NCBI GenBank assembly: GCA_001657395.1
Contig: LYSY01000002.1
Location: 868,001 to 932,000, forward strand
DNA from: Rhodospirillales bacterium BBD 1991-14
Lineage (GTDB): Bacteria > Pseudomonadota > Alphaproteobacteria > Kiloniellales > Kiloniellaceae
Direction of reading: 5' to 3'
DNA length: 64,000 bases
Position numbers and translations under genes: made by a program. The notes under the pieces were generated by a model. That model was given only the letters and a program-made list of their open reading frames with translations, had not been told where the DNA came from and ran no database searches. Every line of letters begins with the position of its first letter. Positions within the stretch are counted from its first letter, which is position 1. Of the stretch, positions 25,839 through 35,038 are shown piece after piece.

Positions 25839-28691
25839 TCAGGTTCCGAGGAAGTCCTTCACCCCCGCCACCGCCTCCGCAAGCCCGACCCGCGCGGCGG
25901 TGACCGTTTCCGGAAAGGCGTCCAGGAGGCGCGAGGGCAGCGGGTCCAGCAGCACGAAGACGCCGCGGTCGTCGGCGCGGCGGACAAGGCGCCCAAAGGC
26001 CTGGCGCAGCTTCAGGCGCGTGAGCTGTTCATCATAGGCGCGTCCGCCGAAGACGCTTCGGCGCGCCTTGTGGATGATGTCCGGCCTGGGCCAGGGCACG
26101 CGGTCGAAGGCGATGAGCCGGAGCGAGCGCCCCGGCACGTCGACCCCGTCGCGCACCGCATCGGTGCCGAGCAGGCAGGAGTCCTCCTCGGCGCGGAAGA
26201 TATCGACCAGGGTGCCCGTGTCCAGGCCGTCGACGTGCTGGCTGTAGAGCGGCAGCCCCGCCTCGGCCAACGCGGGGGCGAGGCGATTCTGCACGGCGCG
26301 CAGGCGCGCGATGGCGGTGAAGAGGCCCAGCGCCCCGCCGCCGGCGGCGAGAAAGAGCGCGCGGTAGGCGGCGGCCAGTTGGTTCAGGTCGCCGCGTTTC
26401 AGGTCGTGGACGATGAAGACGCGGGTCTGGCGGGCGTAGTCGAAGGGCGAGGGCAGGCTGACCCGCGAGACCCTGGCGGCCATATGGGCGATGCCCAGGC
26501 GCGCGTCGGCGGCACGCCAGACGGGCGGTTCCTCGGCGCTGCCGGTTGCGGCTTCGCTGCGGCTTGCTTCGGCGAAGCTCTGGTCGGCCAGGGTGGCGGA
26601 GGTGATCAGCAGGCCGTGGGCGGAGCGGCCGAGGCTTTCGGCAAGGGGGCGGCTCGGGTCGATCCAGTGGCGGTAGAGGCCGATGTCGAGGGTGCGTCCG
26701 TCGACGCGCTCGATGGCAAGCCAGTCGCAGAACTCCGGCGGCGTGTCCTCGGCCAGGGCGCGCAGCATGTCGCGCCAGGCCGCCAGCGGCAGCAGGGCGC
26801 GGCTCTCCAGCCCGCGGGCCGCGGTCTCGATGCGGCGCCGGCTGTCGCTGTCCAGGGATTCGGACTCGTCGTCCAGGCGTGCCAGCAAGAGACGCCGCAG
26901 TTCCTTCAGGGGCGCGGCAAGGTCACCCAGATCGGCGGCCAGGCTCTCGGCGGCGGCCAGCAGGCCTTCGAGAGGCGGCTGCGCCGGTGCCTCCAGGCTG
27001 TAGGGCTGATCCCGGCCACTGGCACGGGCGAGAACCTGTTGCGCCGCCACGGCCAGAAAAGCCTCGCAGGCGCCCTGCGGCCGCTGTTCCTCCACTCTCT
27101 GCCGCCAGCCTTCTCCGGCCAGCACCTTCGCGGCGGCGAGCGCCCGCTCCAGGGCGTTCACGGCCGCCTCGTCGGCGCCCAACAGATCCTCCAGCCGGCG
27201 GCGCAGGCCGCGCATGCGGCTGATCCCGCCGGCGCCTCTGCGTCCGCCCTCGGCCCCCAGCAGCCAGCGGCGCAGCTCGCGCGTCTCCAGGCCGCTCAGG
27301 TGGGCGGCAAAGGCGCTGTCCGCCGCCTCGAAGAGGTGATGGCCCTCGTCGAAGACGTAGCGGCTGGGCAGCTGTCCGTCGTCGCCGCCGCCCATGGCTG
27401 CCTGGATCATCACCAGCGCGTGGTTGGCGATGACGATGTCGGCCTGGCGGGCGCTGCGCACCGAACGTTCGATGAAGCATTTCTTGTAGTGCTGACAGGC
27501 GGAATAGATGCACTCGCCGCGGCGGTCGGCGAGCCCCAGGGTGCGCGCCGGCCCGAAGAGGTCGACGAACCAGCCGGGAAAGTCGCCGCCCACCATGTCG
27601 CCGTTGCGCGTCCGCAGCGCCCAACGCACCATGAGGCCGAGGGCGACCGCATCCTGCGGGCGGGCCGGAAGCTGGCCCACCGCCTCGGCGAGGTTCAGCA
27701 GGCAGAGATAGTTCTCCCGCCCCTTGCGGATCACCACCTTGGCGGCTTTCTCGCGCGGCTCCGGATAGAGCGCCGCCAGTTCCTCGTCCACCTGGCCCTG
27801 CAGGTTGCGGGTGTAGGTGGAGATCCAGGCGGCGGCATCGTTGCGCTCGGCCCAGAGGCTGGCCGGGGCCAGATAGCCCAGGGTCTTGCCGGTGCCGGTG
27901 CCCGCCTCGGCCAGGACCACCTGGGGCTCGCCCTCGGTGGCGCGGGGCGCAAAGGCGGCGCTGACCGCGGCGGCATAGTCGGCCTGCTGCGGGCGCGGCT
28001 CGGCCTCCGCCGCGGTCATCTGGCCCAAAACCTCCGCCAGACGGGCGCGGCTTTCCTCCGGCAGGACCGGCCGGCTGCCCGGCGCCCCGCGCGGCGCCCG
28101 TTCCTCCCAGTCCGGCAGGCGTTCCCAGACCCGCAGCCCCAGAGAGCGCCGAGGCAGGGTGCTGCCGCCCTCGCCGTAGCCCAGCGCAGAGATGACGAAG
28201 GGCCCCCAGGGCCAGCCGGCCTGGGCCATGGTCCAGGCGATGCCGGGGGCGTCCCGGTCACCCCCGGAAGAGGAGGTGCCGCGCGCCGCCAGTTCCTGCA
28301 GCAATGCCGCGGCGGCCTGCGGCAGCAGTGCGGCGGCCGCCTCGGGCTCGTCCGGTTTCGGAAACCCCAGCACGGCGGCCAGGCCGTAAGGGCTGGGCGG
28401 GCAGAAGCTGGCCGGCCGCACGAAGGCATAGAGCTCCAGCAGGTCGAAGGCGGGAAAGGGATCGCAGCCCAGGCGCCGCGCCAGCCCCGGCCCATGGCAG
28501 ACGATAGGAGGTTCGCTGCGGGCGCGCAGCGCCGCATCGGCGGCGGAAAGACTCAGGACTTCTCCGTCCCGGTCGATCCAGACCACGCGGCCGGGCGCGC
28601 CCAGCAGAACCGGCGCCGCCGGCAGACGCAGCGGTGCCGGAGCCGGTGCCGAATCGGCTTTTGTCTGGGGTGGAACGGAGGGGGAACCCAT
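25839..28691 (-). CDS. DinG/Rad3-type ATP-dependent DNA helicase
   Basis: A 950-residue superfamily 2 helicase. Walker A AEAGTGTGKT lies near residue 262 and the DEAH-box variant FDEGHH near residue 449. Between them are cysteines arranged as YLC ... ECIYSACQHYKKC (about 326-404), which look like the four ligands of the iron-sulfur cluster in XPD/DinG enzymes. The C-terminal motifs end with KLRQAFGRLVRRADDRGV. The first 250 residues precede the helicase core. DinG unwinds 5'-to-3' and removes R-loops and other structures during replication and repair. It is convergent with the PAS gene. Confidence 0.87.
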   Translation of the reverse strand: MGSPSVPPQTKADSAPAPAPLRLPAAPVLLGAPGRVVWIDRDGEVLSLSAADAALRARSEPPIVCHGPGLARRLGCDPFPAFDLLELYAFVRPASFCPPSPYGLAAVLGFPKPDEPEAAAALLPQAAAALLQELAARGTSSSGGDRDAPGIAWTMAQAGWPWGPFVISALGYGEGGSTLPRRSLGLRVWERLPDWEERAPRGAPGSRPVLPEESRARLAEVLGQMTAAEAEPRPQQADYAAAVSAAFAPRATEGEPQVVLAEAGTGTGKTLGYLAPASLWAERNDAAAWISTYTRNLQGQVDEELAALYPEPREKAAKVVIRKGRENYLCLLNLAEAVGQLPARPQDAVALGLMVRWALRTRNGDMVGGDFPGWFVDLFGPARTLGLADRRGECIYSACQHYKKCFIERSVRSARQADIVIANHALVMIQAAMGGGDDGQLPSRYVFDEGHHLFEAADSAFAAHLSGLETRELRRWLLGAEGGRRGAGGISRMRGLRRRLEDLLGADEAAVNALERALAAAKVLAGEGWRQRVEEQRPQGACEAFLAVAAQQVLARASGRDQPYSLEAPAQPPLEGLLAAAESLAADLGDLAAPLKELRRLLLARLDDESESLDSDSRRRIETAARGLESRALLPLAAWRDMLRALAEDTPPEFCDWLAIERVDGRTLDIGLYRHWIDPSRPLAESLGRSAHGLLITSATLADQSFAEASRSEAATGSAEEPPVWRAADARLGIAHMAARVSRVSLPSPFDYARQTRVFIVHDLKRGDLNQLAAAYRALFLAAGGGALGLFTAIARLRAVQNRLAPALAEAGLPLYSQHVDGLDTGTLVDIFRAEEDSCLLGTDAVRDGVDVPGRSLRLIAFDRVPWPRPDIIHKARRSVFGGRAYDEQLTRLKLRQAFGRLVRRADDRGVFVLLDPLPSRLLDAFPETVTAARVGLAEAVAGVKDFLGT

Positions 28692-28897
28692 GCGCCGGAC
28701 TATAGCCGCCGCCGGGCGGCAGCGCCATGCGGCGTGTGGCCTTTGCCGGCTCTTGGCGCCCCGCTCTTGGGGCCCGGCCTTGGCGCCTGTTCTCGGGCCC
28801 TGGCCTTACCACGATGCCTTGCGGTGGCGCTTGCGCTATGCTGGGGCCATGGCGAGGGACCGATCGGGGCCGCGTGGGGGCGGCCAAGCAGAGTTGC

Positions 28898-29461
28898 GTG
28901 GCTGACGAAGGGGCGGATCTTTCCGCCCTGCTGGCGGGGGACAAGCAGGCCTGGGACCGCTTCGTGGAGCGTCATGCCGGGGTGATCTTCGCCGCGGTGC
29001 GTCGGCGTTTGATCGCTGCCGGGCGCAACGCCGACGCGGAGGACGTGGTGCAGGACGTTTTCCTGCGCCTCTGCCGCAACGACTTCGCCCTGCTGCGGCG
29101 CTACGATTCCGGCCGGGCCAGGATGACGACCTGGCTGACGGTGGTGGCGAACTCCGCGGCGATCGACCATCTGCGCCGGCTGAAGCGCCGGACGGAAGAC
29201 CTGGAGTCCCAGTCCGAGGCGGTGCTGTCGGTGGACCCGGTGGTGCCGGAGCGGGTGAAAATCCCCGAGGGGGTGATCTCGCCGCGCCAGGCCCTGGTTC
29301 TGGAGCTGCTCTATCGCCGCGACATGACCCCGGCGGAGGCCGGCGCAGTGATGGGGGTGGATCCGCAGACGGTGCGCTCCATGCACCACAAGGCATTGGT
29401 GAAGCTGCGGGCACATTTTCAGGCGGAAATCGACCTGGCGGAGGGGCGCAAGGGGGGATAA
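28898..29461 (+). CDS. ECF-type RNA polymerase sigma factor
   Basis: A 187-residue sigma-70 factor with region 2 (DAEDVVQDVFLRLCRN, then MTTWLTVVANSAAIDHLRR) and region 4 (RQALVLELLYRRDMTPAEAGAVMGVDPQTVRSMHHKA in outline). It directs RNA polymerase to a small stress regulon. The start is uncertain: GTG at 28898 gives a standard ECF N-terminus, and ATG at 28838 is in frame. It heads a rightward group with an anti-sigma-like membrane protein and a periplasmic sensor-like protein, an arrangement resembling the CnrH-CnrY-CnrX type of signalling. Confidence 0.82.
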   Translation: MADEGADLSALLAGDKQAWDRFVERHAGVIFAAVRRRLIAAGRNADAEDVVQDVFLRLCRNDFALLRRYDSGRARMTTWLTVVANSAAIDHLRRLKRRTEDLESQSEAVLSVDPVVPERVKIPEGVISPRQALVLELLYRRDMTPAEAGAVMGVDPQTVRSMHHKALVKLRAHFQAEIDLAEGRKGG

Positions 29462-29490
29462 GGGCCCGGGATTGCCCGTATAACGGACAT

Positions 29491-29508
29491 AGGTCAGGGG
29501 TGTGACCT
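29491..29508. promoter_or_regulatory. Inverted repeat upstream of the anti-sigma-like gene
   Basis: AGGTCA (29491-29496) and TGACCT (29503-29508) form a perfect 6-base inverted repeat with a 6-base spacer in the 72-base gap after the sigma gene. It could be an operator or a weak RNA hairpin. No protein can be assigned to it. Confidence 0.3.
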
Positions 29509-29533
29509 GTAAGGGGAAGAAAAGACTGAAACC

Positions 29534-30154
29534 ATGACGGACGAGAGAACGAGAAACGGCCCAACAAATGAGGGCGCCGCACTCTGGCAGAAGGCCCGCG
29601 AATCCTGGTCGGCAGCGGGTTCTGGAGACAGCCCAGATTCGAAAGAGCTTCCGGACCCCGATCCCATGCTGTTGGCCGCCTATCTGGACGGCCGGCTGGA
29701 CGGGCCGGAGGCCGAGGCCCTGGAAGCCCGCCTGATGGCGGACCCGGCGCTGCTCGACCAACTGCTCGACCTGCGCCAGGCCCTGGCGGAGGGCCCAGCG
29801 GCCACACCAGCGGCCACACCAGCGGCCACACCAGCGGCGACACCAGCGGCGACACCAGAGACGTCATTGGAGGTGCCGCCGGCTTCCATGGTCGCACGCG
29901 CCAAGGGCTTGCGCCCGTCCTCCCAAAGCAAAAGTGGGGCCGGACGCGAAATCGCGGCTCCGCCATGGTACGGCGTCTTCGCCGGCTGGCTGCGCCCGGC
30001 GGTGCCGGCCTTTGCCGTGCTCACGGTGGTTCTGGCCTGCGCCGGCGCGTTCGAGCTGGGCCGCTACCAGTCGGAGCGCATCCTGCTGCAGGAGGCCAGC
30101 GTCCAGGCGGACGAGCGGAGGCCCGGCCCCCTCACCTTCGATGACTTCATCTAG
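29534..30154 (+). CDS. Single-pass membrane anti-sigma-like protein
   Basis: A 206-residue protein: an N-terminal cytoplasmic part with LLAAYLDGRLDGPEAEALEARL, the usual start of an anti-sigma domain (without a zinc HxxxCxxC motif), a Pro-Ala-Ala-Thr repeat linker, one transmembrane helix (PAFAVLTVVLACAGAFELG, about 154-172) and a short periplasmic tail. It probably holds the preceding ECF sigma factor at the membrane. The linker is encoded by five 12-base tandem repeats (29795-29854) and may vary in length. The spacing to the next gene is 8 bases, so they are co-transcribed. Confidence 0.7.
   Translation: MTDERTRNGPTNEGAALWQKARESWSAAGSGDSPDSKELPDPDPMLLAAYLDGRLDGPEAEALEARLMADPALLDQLLDLRQALAEGPAATPAATPAATPAATPAATPETSLEVPPASMVARAKGLRPSSQSKSGAGREIAAPPWYGVFAGWLRPAVPAFAVLTVVLACAGAFELGRYQSERILLQEASVQADERRPGPLTFDDFI
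29795..29854 (+). repeat. Five 12-base tandem repeats inside the anti-sigma-like gene
   Basis: Three exact units CCAGCGGCCACA are followed by two units CCAGCGGCGACA. In frame they encode Pro-Ala-Ala-Thr repeats in the linker before the membrane helix. Units are a multiple of three, so copy-number change would lengthen or shorten the linker without a frameshift. Confidence 0.9.
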
Positions 30155-30162
30155 GGGCGGTT

Positions 30163-30639
30163 ATGGGCAAGAAACCTCTGTGGTTCCTGCTGACCGCCTC
30201 GGTGGCCGTGAACCTCTTCTTCCTGGCCGGGCTGGTCTATCCCCAGCTTATGGGGGCGCCTGAGCCTTCCGATGCCGCCGCGGCGGACCCGGTGGCCGCC
30301 GCCGCCGAGGACCTGGACCTCAGCGCGGCGCAGGTCGCCGGCCTCGAAGCGCTGCGCCAGCGCACCGCCGAGCGGCGCGAGGCTGCCGGCGGCAACGCCG
30401 GCAGCTTTCGCGCCCTTCTGCTGACGGAACTGGCCAAGCCGGTCTTCGACCGGGACGGCCTGCTGCAGCAGATGGAAGAGCGCCGCGCGCGCATGGGCAC
30501 GGTGGTGCTGGACACCACCGAGGACCTGCACGGCTATCTCGCCACGCTCTCGCCGGAGCAGAAGACGGCCTTTCTCGAGCGCGCCCAGGACCCAGGCTTT
30601 CTGCGCAGGCTGCTCTGGCCGCCGCGGGAGCAGCGTTGA
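30163..30639 (+). CDS. Periplasmic heavy-metal-sensor-like protein (CnrX/Spy-type fold)
   Basis: A 158-residue membrane-anchored helical protein: one N-terminal transmembrane helix (FLLTASVAVNLFFLAGLVY) and a periplasmic helical domain with LDLSAAQVAGLEALRQRT and LATLSPEQKTAFLERA, resembling the LTxxQ/Metal_resist group. CnrX-like proteins pass periplasmic metal signals to an anti-sigma factor. This copy has no cluster of His, Met or Cys residues, so metal sensing is uncertain. It is the third gene of the sigma / anti-sigma / sensor set. Confidence 0.7.
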   Translation: MGKKPLWFLLTASVAVNLFFLAGLVYPQLMGAPEPSDAAAADPVAAAAEDLDLSAAQVAGLEALRQRTAERREAAGGNAGSFRALLLTELAKPVFDRDGLLQQMEERRARMGTVVLDTTEDLHGYLATLSPEQKTAFLERAQDPGFLRRLLWPPREQR

Positions 30640-30725
30640 CGCCCGCCTGAGCCAAGCCTAGGTTCCCGAACGGCAGAGCCTGCTTCGGCAGTGCTGTCCG
30701 GCGTTCAGGTAAGGCGAGACATCTC

Positions 30726-32309
30726 ATGGCAAACGAGCGGGAACTGGCCGAAGGCGCGCGCGCCTGGCCCTTCGAAGAGGCACGGCGGGTGGTGAAGCGC
30801 CTGGGCGGCAAGACGCCGGAAAAGGGCTATGCCCTCTTCGAGACCGGTTACGGCCCCTCCGGCCTGCCCCATATCGGCACCTTCGGCGAGGTGGCGCGCA
30901 CGACGATGGTGCGTCAGGCCTTTCAGCGCCTGAGCGACATTCCGACCAGGCTGTTCTGCTTTTCCGACGACATGGACGGCCTGCGTAAGGTGCCGGACAA
31001 CATCCCCAACAAGGAGATGGTGGCCGAACATCTGGGCAAGCCGCTGACGCAGATCCCCGACCCCTTCGGCACCCACGAAAGCTTCGGGCACCATAACAAC
31101 GCACGCCTGCGCGGCTTCCTCGATGCCTTCGGCTTCGACTACGACTTCCAGTCCTCGACCGAGTTCTACACTTCCGGCCGCTTCGACGCCGCGCTGCTGC
31201 AGGTGCTGCGGAACTACGACAAGGTGAAGAACGTGGTACTGCCCACCCTGGGGCCGGAGCGGCGCGAGACCTACAGCCCCTTCCTGCCGATCTGCACCAA
31301 AACCGGACGGGTGCTGCAGGTGCCGGTGCTGGAGACTGATGCGGAGGCCGGCACCATCGTCTACCAGGACGAAGACGGCAGCAAGGTGGAGACGCCGGTG
31401 ACCGGGGGGCACTGCAAGCTGCAATGGAAGGCCGACTGGGCCATGCGCTGGTACGCGCTGGACGTCGACTACGAGATGTCCGGCAAGGACCTGATCGACT
31501 CGGTGAAACTGGGCGGCCAGATCTGCCGCATCCTCGGCGCCCGCCCGCCGGAGGGCTTCACCTACGAGCTCTTCCTGGACGAGGAAGCGAAGAAGATTTC
31601 CAAGTCCAAGGGCAACGGCCTCTCGGCCGAGGAGTGGCTGACCTACGGCCCGCAGGAATCGCTCTCGCTGTTCATGTTCCAGAAGCCGCGGGCGGCCAAG
31701 CGGCTTTACTTCGACGTCATCCCGCGCGCGGTCGACGACTACCTCTCGCACCTGCAGGCCTACAACGGCCAGGACGAGAAGCGCCTGGAAAACCCGGTCT
31801 GGCATATCCACGGCGGCCAGCCGCCGCTGCCGGGCACCAAGCTCAGCTTCGCCATGCTGTTGAACCTCGCCAGCGTCTGCAACACCGAGGACCCGGCGGT
31901 CCTCTGGGGCTTCATCTCCCGCTACGCGCCCGACGCCTCGCCGGAGAGCGATGCCTTCCTCGATCATCTGGTCGGTTTTGCGCTGCGTTACTACAAGGAC
32001 TTCGTGAAGCCCTCCAAGCGCTACCGCGCGCCCGACGAGAAGGAGCGCAAGGCCCTGGCCGACTTGGCCGGGCGGCTGCGCGCGCTGCCGGAGGATGCGG
32101 ACGGCGAGACCATCCAGGCCGAGGTCTACGCCGTCGGCAAGGAGCACGGCTTCGAGAACCTGCGCGACTGGTTCAAGGCGCTCTACGAGATCCTGCTGGG
32201 CCAGGACCAGGGCCCGCGCATGGGCTCCTTCATGGCGCTCTACGGCCTACAGGAAAGCCTGGCGCTGATCGACCAGGCGCTGGAAGGCCAGAGCCTGACG
32301 GGGTCGTAA
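30726..32309 (+). CDS. lysK: Lysyl-tRNA synthetase, class I
   Basis: Charges tRNA-Lys with lysine. The 527-residue protein is the archaeal-type class I enzyme, not the common class II LysS. It has the HIGH-like motif HIGT (residues 49-52) in [13 protein letters not shown] and the KMSKS-like KISKS around residue 290. The family phrases [21 protein letters not shown] and MSGKDLIDS are present. Many alphaproteobacteria use the class I form. No class II copy is seen in the window. Confidence 0.95.
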   Translation: MANERELAEGARAWPFEEARRVVKRLGGKTPEKGYALFETGYGPSGLPHIGTFGEVARTTMVRQAFQRLSDIPTRLFCFSDDMDGLRKVPDNIPNKEMVAEHLGKPLTQIPDPFGTHESFGHHNNARLRGFLDAFGFDYDFQSSTEFYTSGRFDAALLQVLRNYDKVKNVVLPTLGPERRETYSPFLPICTKTGRVLQVPVLETDAEAGTIVYQDEDGSKVETPVTGGHCKLQWKADWAMRWYALDVDYEMSGKDLIDSVKLGGQICRILGARPPEGFTYELFLDEEAKKISKSKGNGLSAEEWLTYGPQESLSLFMFQKPRAAKRLYFDVIPRAVDDYLSHLQAYNGQDEKRLENPVWHIHGGQPPLPGTKLSFAMLLNLASVCNTEDPAVLWGFISRYAPDASPESDAFLDHLVGFALRYYKDFVKPSKRYRAPDEKERKALADLAGRLRALPEDADGETIQAEVYAVGKEHGFENLRDWFKALYEILLGQDQGPRMGSFMALYGLQESLALIDQALEGQSLTGS

Positions 32310-32334
32310 AGCTCAGCCCAGCGTCGTCTTTATC

Positions 32335-32442
32335 GTCACCCTCGGACTTGTTCCGAGGGTCCATGGTGCTACCGCTTCGGATTCGCGAACGATGGTGAGG
32401 TCTGGCCGATCCATGGGTGCTCGGGTCAAGCCCGAGCATGAC
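32335..32442 (+). repeat. Dispersed two-hairpin repeat, family A (copy 1)
   Basis: A 108-base element in the lysK downstream gap. The first hairpin is CCCTCGGACTTGTTCCGAGGG-like and the second TGCTCGGGTCAAGCCCGAGCA, joined by about 60 less conserved bases. Two further copies of nearly the same length and orientation lie at 33820-33929 and 63627-63734. Its hairpins could end the lysK transcript. Confidence 0.7.
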
Positions 32443-32576
32443 ATTCATGAATATGTAGACGTTTCGCTGATCTTCGAAGCCGGACCGCTTGACCGGGAAT
32501 GGGCGGGCGCCGAAATAGGAGAAAGAAGCCGCAGTCCGCGGCGTGCAGGACGACTTTCGCACAGAGGAGGTTCGCG

Positions 32577-33005
32577 GTGAGCGAAACCTGGGACTATCAG
32601 ATCCGCATCACGCTCGACGATGCCGTTGCGCCCGTGGCGCGGCGCGACCCCGATGATCCGGCGCTGGCGCCGCTGGCTGCGGTCCTGCGCAAGCACGATG
32701 CCAAGCTCAGTTGCCAGTTCGACGCCTTCGCGGGCTACGTCGCCGAGGCCGAGGCCAAAGGCACGGAGAACTATCCGCTCTATGCCTGGACCAAGGCGAC
32801 CATCGAGAACCCGGCCAAAGAGGCCAAGTACATCAAGGCCTTCACGCTCTACGTCGGCGGGGCGGAGGTCTATGCCCGCGACCTGGCCGAGGCCCTGGAA
32901 AGCGACCTCCAGCCGCTCGTCGGCGGCGCCATCGTCACCCATCTCTCCAAGCACGACACCAACCCCGCCAACAACCCCCAGCCACCCAAACGCTACCGGC
33001 AGTAG
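32577..33005 (+). CDS. Conserved-looking protein of unknown function
   Basis: A 142-residue soluble protein starting at GTG (32577) with AGGAGG 6 bases upstream. It has no signal peptide or membrane helix. The text LSCQFDAFAGYVAEAE and YPLYAWTKATIENPAK suggests an alpha/beta fold, but I recognise no family. The composition is normal for the genome (high GC), unlike the following SpoU gene. Both lie between two copies of repeat family A. Confidence 0.65.
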   Translation: MSETWDYQIRITLDDAVAPVARRDPDDPALAPLAAVLRKHDAKLSCQFDAFAGYVAEAEAKGTENYPLYAWTKATIENPAKEAKYIKAFTLYVGGAEVYARDLAEALESDLQPLVGGAIVTHLSKHDTNPANNPQPPKRYRQ

Positions 33006-33116
33006 GCGGAAAAGGACTCTATCTGATCTGGAGCAGGTGGCTGATATCTCGAGACGAGTGCCTTGCGCAGCAGTCGCGTCCGCCAACCAGAAACAAGCCG
33101 AAAGGGCGATCGCGTC

Positions 33117-33740
33117 GTGGAAACAGACGAAATTGCGGCCGATAAGAGCGCTGCCCGCCGACGTGCCGATGAGGTCAAGTCCTACAGGTGCAAAAACCTG
33201 ATCGCCGTCCTGGAAAATCCAAACGACATCAAGAACGTCGGCACCGTTATCCGTAATGTGAACGCGCTGGGAGTCGAGAAAGCCTATATCGTCGATCCCC
33301 GGCGGGCGTTGCCGGACGACTGGCAGGAAATGCGGGAGCGGAAGTCGCTGTCGAAGACCTCTGTCTCGGCTATCAAATGGAGCTTCGTGAAGCGGTTTGA
33401 TAGCTCAGAGGAATGCTTGCAGCATCTGCACAGGAACCGATTTGTATCCATCGTCACGTCGCCACACATCAAGGGCAGGAGAAACGTGGTGCTGCACGAA
33501 GCGGACTACACCGTGTACACGAAGCTCGCCGTGTGGTTTGGGAACGAGTCGAGAGGAATAAGTGATCTGGTCGTCGAGCATAGCGAGATGTGTGTCGGCA
33601 TTCCGATGTTTGGCATGATTGAGAGTCTGAATCTGGGGACGACAACAGGCATCGTTCTCTACGAGGTTACGAAGCAGAGGCGCGATTACCAGAGCAGGTA
33701 CAAGCGAAGCCGAAAGCGCCGCAAAAAGCCGTTGGCCTAA
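33117..33740 (+). CDS. SpoU/TrmH-family RNA 2'-O-methyltransferase
   Basis: A 207-residue SPOUT methyltransferase with all three family motifs: NVGTVIRNVNALG (motif 1), WFGNESRGIS (motif 2) and IPMFGMIESLNLGTTTGI (motif 3), which form the knotted SAM site. It should methylate a tRNA or rRNA ribose; the target is unknown. The C-terminus is very basic (RYKRSRKRRKKP), likely for RNA binding. Its GC content is visibly lower and its codon use more mixed than its neighbours, suggesting acquisition by transfer. The GTG at 33117 is a probable start; a TTG at 33063 is possible. Confidence 0.83.
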   Translation: METDEIAADKSAARRRADEVKSYRCKNLIAVLENPNDIKNVGTVIRNVNALGVEKAYIVDPRRALPDDWQEMRERKSLSKTSVSAIKWSFVKRFDSSEECLQHLHRNRFVSIVTSPHIKGRRNVVLHEADYTVYTKLAVWFGNESRGISDLVVEHSEMCVGIPMFGMIESLNLGTTTGIVLYEVTKQRRDYQSRYKRSRKRRKKPLA

Positions 33741-33819
33741 AGCATCTCCGAGCTTCGGCAGCTGGCGGACGGCTAAGGCCGGTTCCCCCGACTGTCGGGT
33801 GCCTGGAACCAGCACCGCT

Positions 33820-33929
33820 GTCACCCTTGGACGTGTTCCGAGGGTCTATTGCGCCAAAGCCTGGAAGAAGGTCGGTGGGTCAAGCTGCCTGATAACGTCA
33901 TGGATGCTCGGTTCGAGCCCGAACATGAC
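33820..33929 (+). repeat. Dispersed two-hairpin repeat, family A (copy 2)
   Basis: A 110-base element with TCACCCTTGGACGTGTTCCG-AGGGT at one end and ATGCTCGGTTCGAGCCCGAA-CATGAC at the other. It is more diverged than copies 1 and 3. It lies between the convergent SpoU and LysR genes, in the same orientation as copy 1, so the two frame a 1.4-kb segment. Confidence 0.6.
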
Positions 33930-33937
33930 CGGATCGG

Positions 33938-34888
33938 CTAGTCGCCCGCCTCCGCCTGTCGCGCCAACGGCACCACCGTCGCAGCGTCCCGGTCGCTTTC
34001 GATCTCCCCCTCGATCTCTTTGCGGCAGTCCGCGAAGAGGCGGGCGAGGGCGTCCATGACGATGCGGATGCGCGGGACGTTGCGCAGGTCGGCATGCACC
34101 AGCAGCCAGTGGTCGACGCGGGCTTCCTCCAGGATCGGGGTGAGCCGGGTAAGAGCCGGGTCGGCGTCGCCCAGGAAGCAGGGCAGGACGCCGATGCCGT
34201 TGCCGGCGCGGATGGCGTTGGCCAGGACGATGCCGTTGTTGGTGCGCACCGCCGGGCGCCGCTCGCCCAGGAAGTTCGCCTGCCAGGTCTGGCCGGGCAT
34301 GTAGATGTGTTCGCTGTCGAAGCCGACCCAGGGCAGACTGCGCAGGGTCTCGTCGCTGCCGTCGACCTGCCGCGCAAAGTCCGCCGTCCCGTAGACCGCA
34401 TAGGCGAAGGTGGCGAGCTTGCGCCCGACGATGCTGGCGAGGTCCGGCACGTGGAAGCGGATCAGCAGGTCGGCCTCCCGCTTGGAGAGGTTGGCCGAGA
34501 TGTGGGTCACCGAAATCTCGAACTCGATGCACTGATGGTTCTCGCGCAGGGACCGCAGATGGCGGGTCACGAAGGCGGCCATGGTCTCGTCGACCGAGAT
34601 GCGCACGGTCCCGAGGTGGGAGCCCGAGAGCCCGGCCGCGCGGCGGTCGATGGCCTGGGAGGCGCGCTCCATCTCCTTGGCGTCGTGCAGCAGTTCGAGG
34701 GCGGTTTCCGTCGGCTGAAAGCGGTCCGGCAGCCGGTCGAACAGCTTGGTACCGACCGCGTCCTCCAGCGCCTTGATGCGGCGCGCGACGGTGGGGTGGC
34801 TGACCTGCAGGCGTTTGGCGGCCGCCGTCAGGCTGCCCTCCTCGGCCAGGGCCACGAAGACCCGGAGGTTGTCCCAATCGCCGATCAT
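33938..34888 (-). CDS. LysR-family transcriptional regulator
   Basis: A 316-residue regulator with an N-terminal winged helix-turn-helix (WDNLRVFVALAEEGSLTAAA, then LQVSHPTVARRIKALE) and a C-terminal effector-binding domain. It is divergent from the fused ABC exporter with a 150-base gap containing inverted repeats. By the usual LysR pattern it may control that exporter and itself, but this is inference. The start ATG at 34888 puts the helix-turn-helix at the N-terminus. A much longer antisense frame upstream is not real. Confidence 0.87.
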   Translation of the reverse strand: MIGDWDNLRVFVALAEEGSLTAAAKRLQVSHPTVARRIKALEDAVGTKLFDRLPDRFQPTETALELLHDAKEMERASQAIDRRAAGLSGSHLGTVRISVDETMAAFVTRHLRSLRENHQCIEFEISVTHISANLSKREADLLIRFHVPDLASIVGRKLATFAYAVYGTADFARQVDGSDETLRSLPWVGFDSEHIYMPGQTWQANFLGERRPAVRTNNGIVLANAIRAGNGIGVLPCFLGDADPALTRLTPILEEARVDHWLLVHADLRNVPRIRIVMDALARLFADCRKEIEGEIESDRDAATVVPLARQAEAGD

Positions 34889-34920
34889 GCCTAGTGAGCC
34901 TCTTCCCTCGGTGTCGGTAT

Positions 34921-34966
34921 CTGTACATATTTCTACAGTGATTCTTCGAATTCGTCTAGAGACGAA
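34921..34966. promoter_or_regulatory. Inverted repeats in the LysR / ABC exporter intergenic region
   Basis: Two inverted repeats: CTGTA (34921-34925) with TACAG (34934-34938), and a perfect 7-base TTCGTCT/AGACGAA with a 2-base centre at 34951-34966. The region is AT-rich compared with its surroundings. They are candidate sites for the adjacent LysR regulator or for divergent promoters. Confidence 0.35.
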
Positions 34967-35038
34967 CGAAAACGTTCTGCAATAGGATGGATTGTCCCGC
35001 CAATCGGGCCGGCGTAACCGGGCACAGGAGTGAAGCCG

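Noticed and set aside
26070-28985. A 971-codon rightward frame across the helicase gene.
   Set aside because: It is the antisense of the DinG-like gene; composition (Gly, Gln, Arg, Ala) has no domain, while the opposite strand has helicase motifs.
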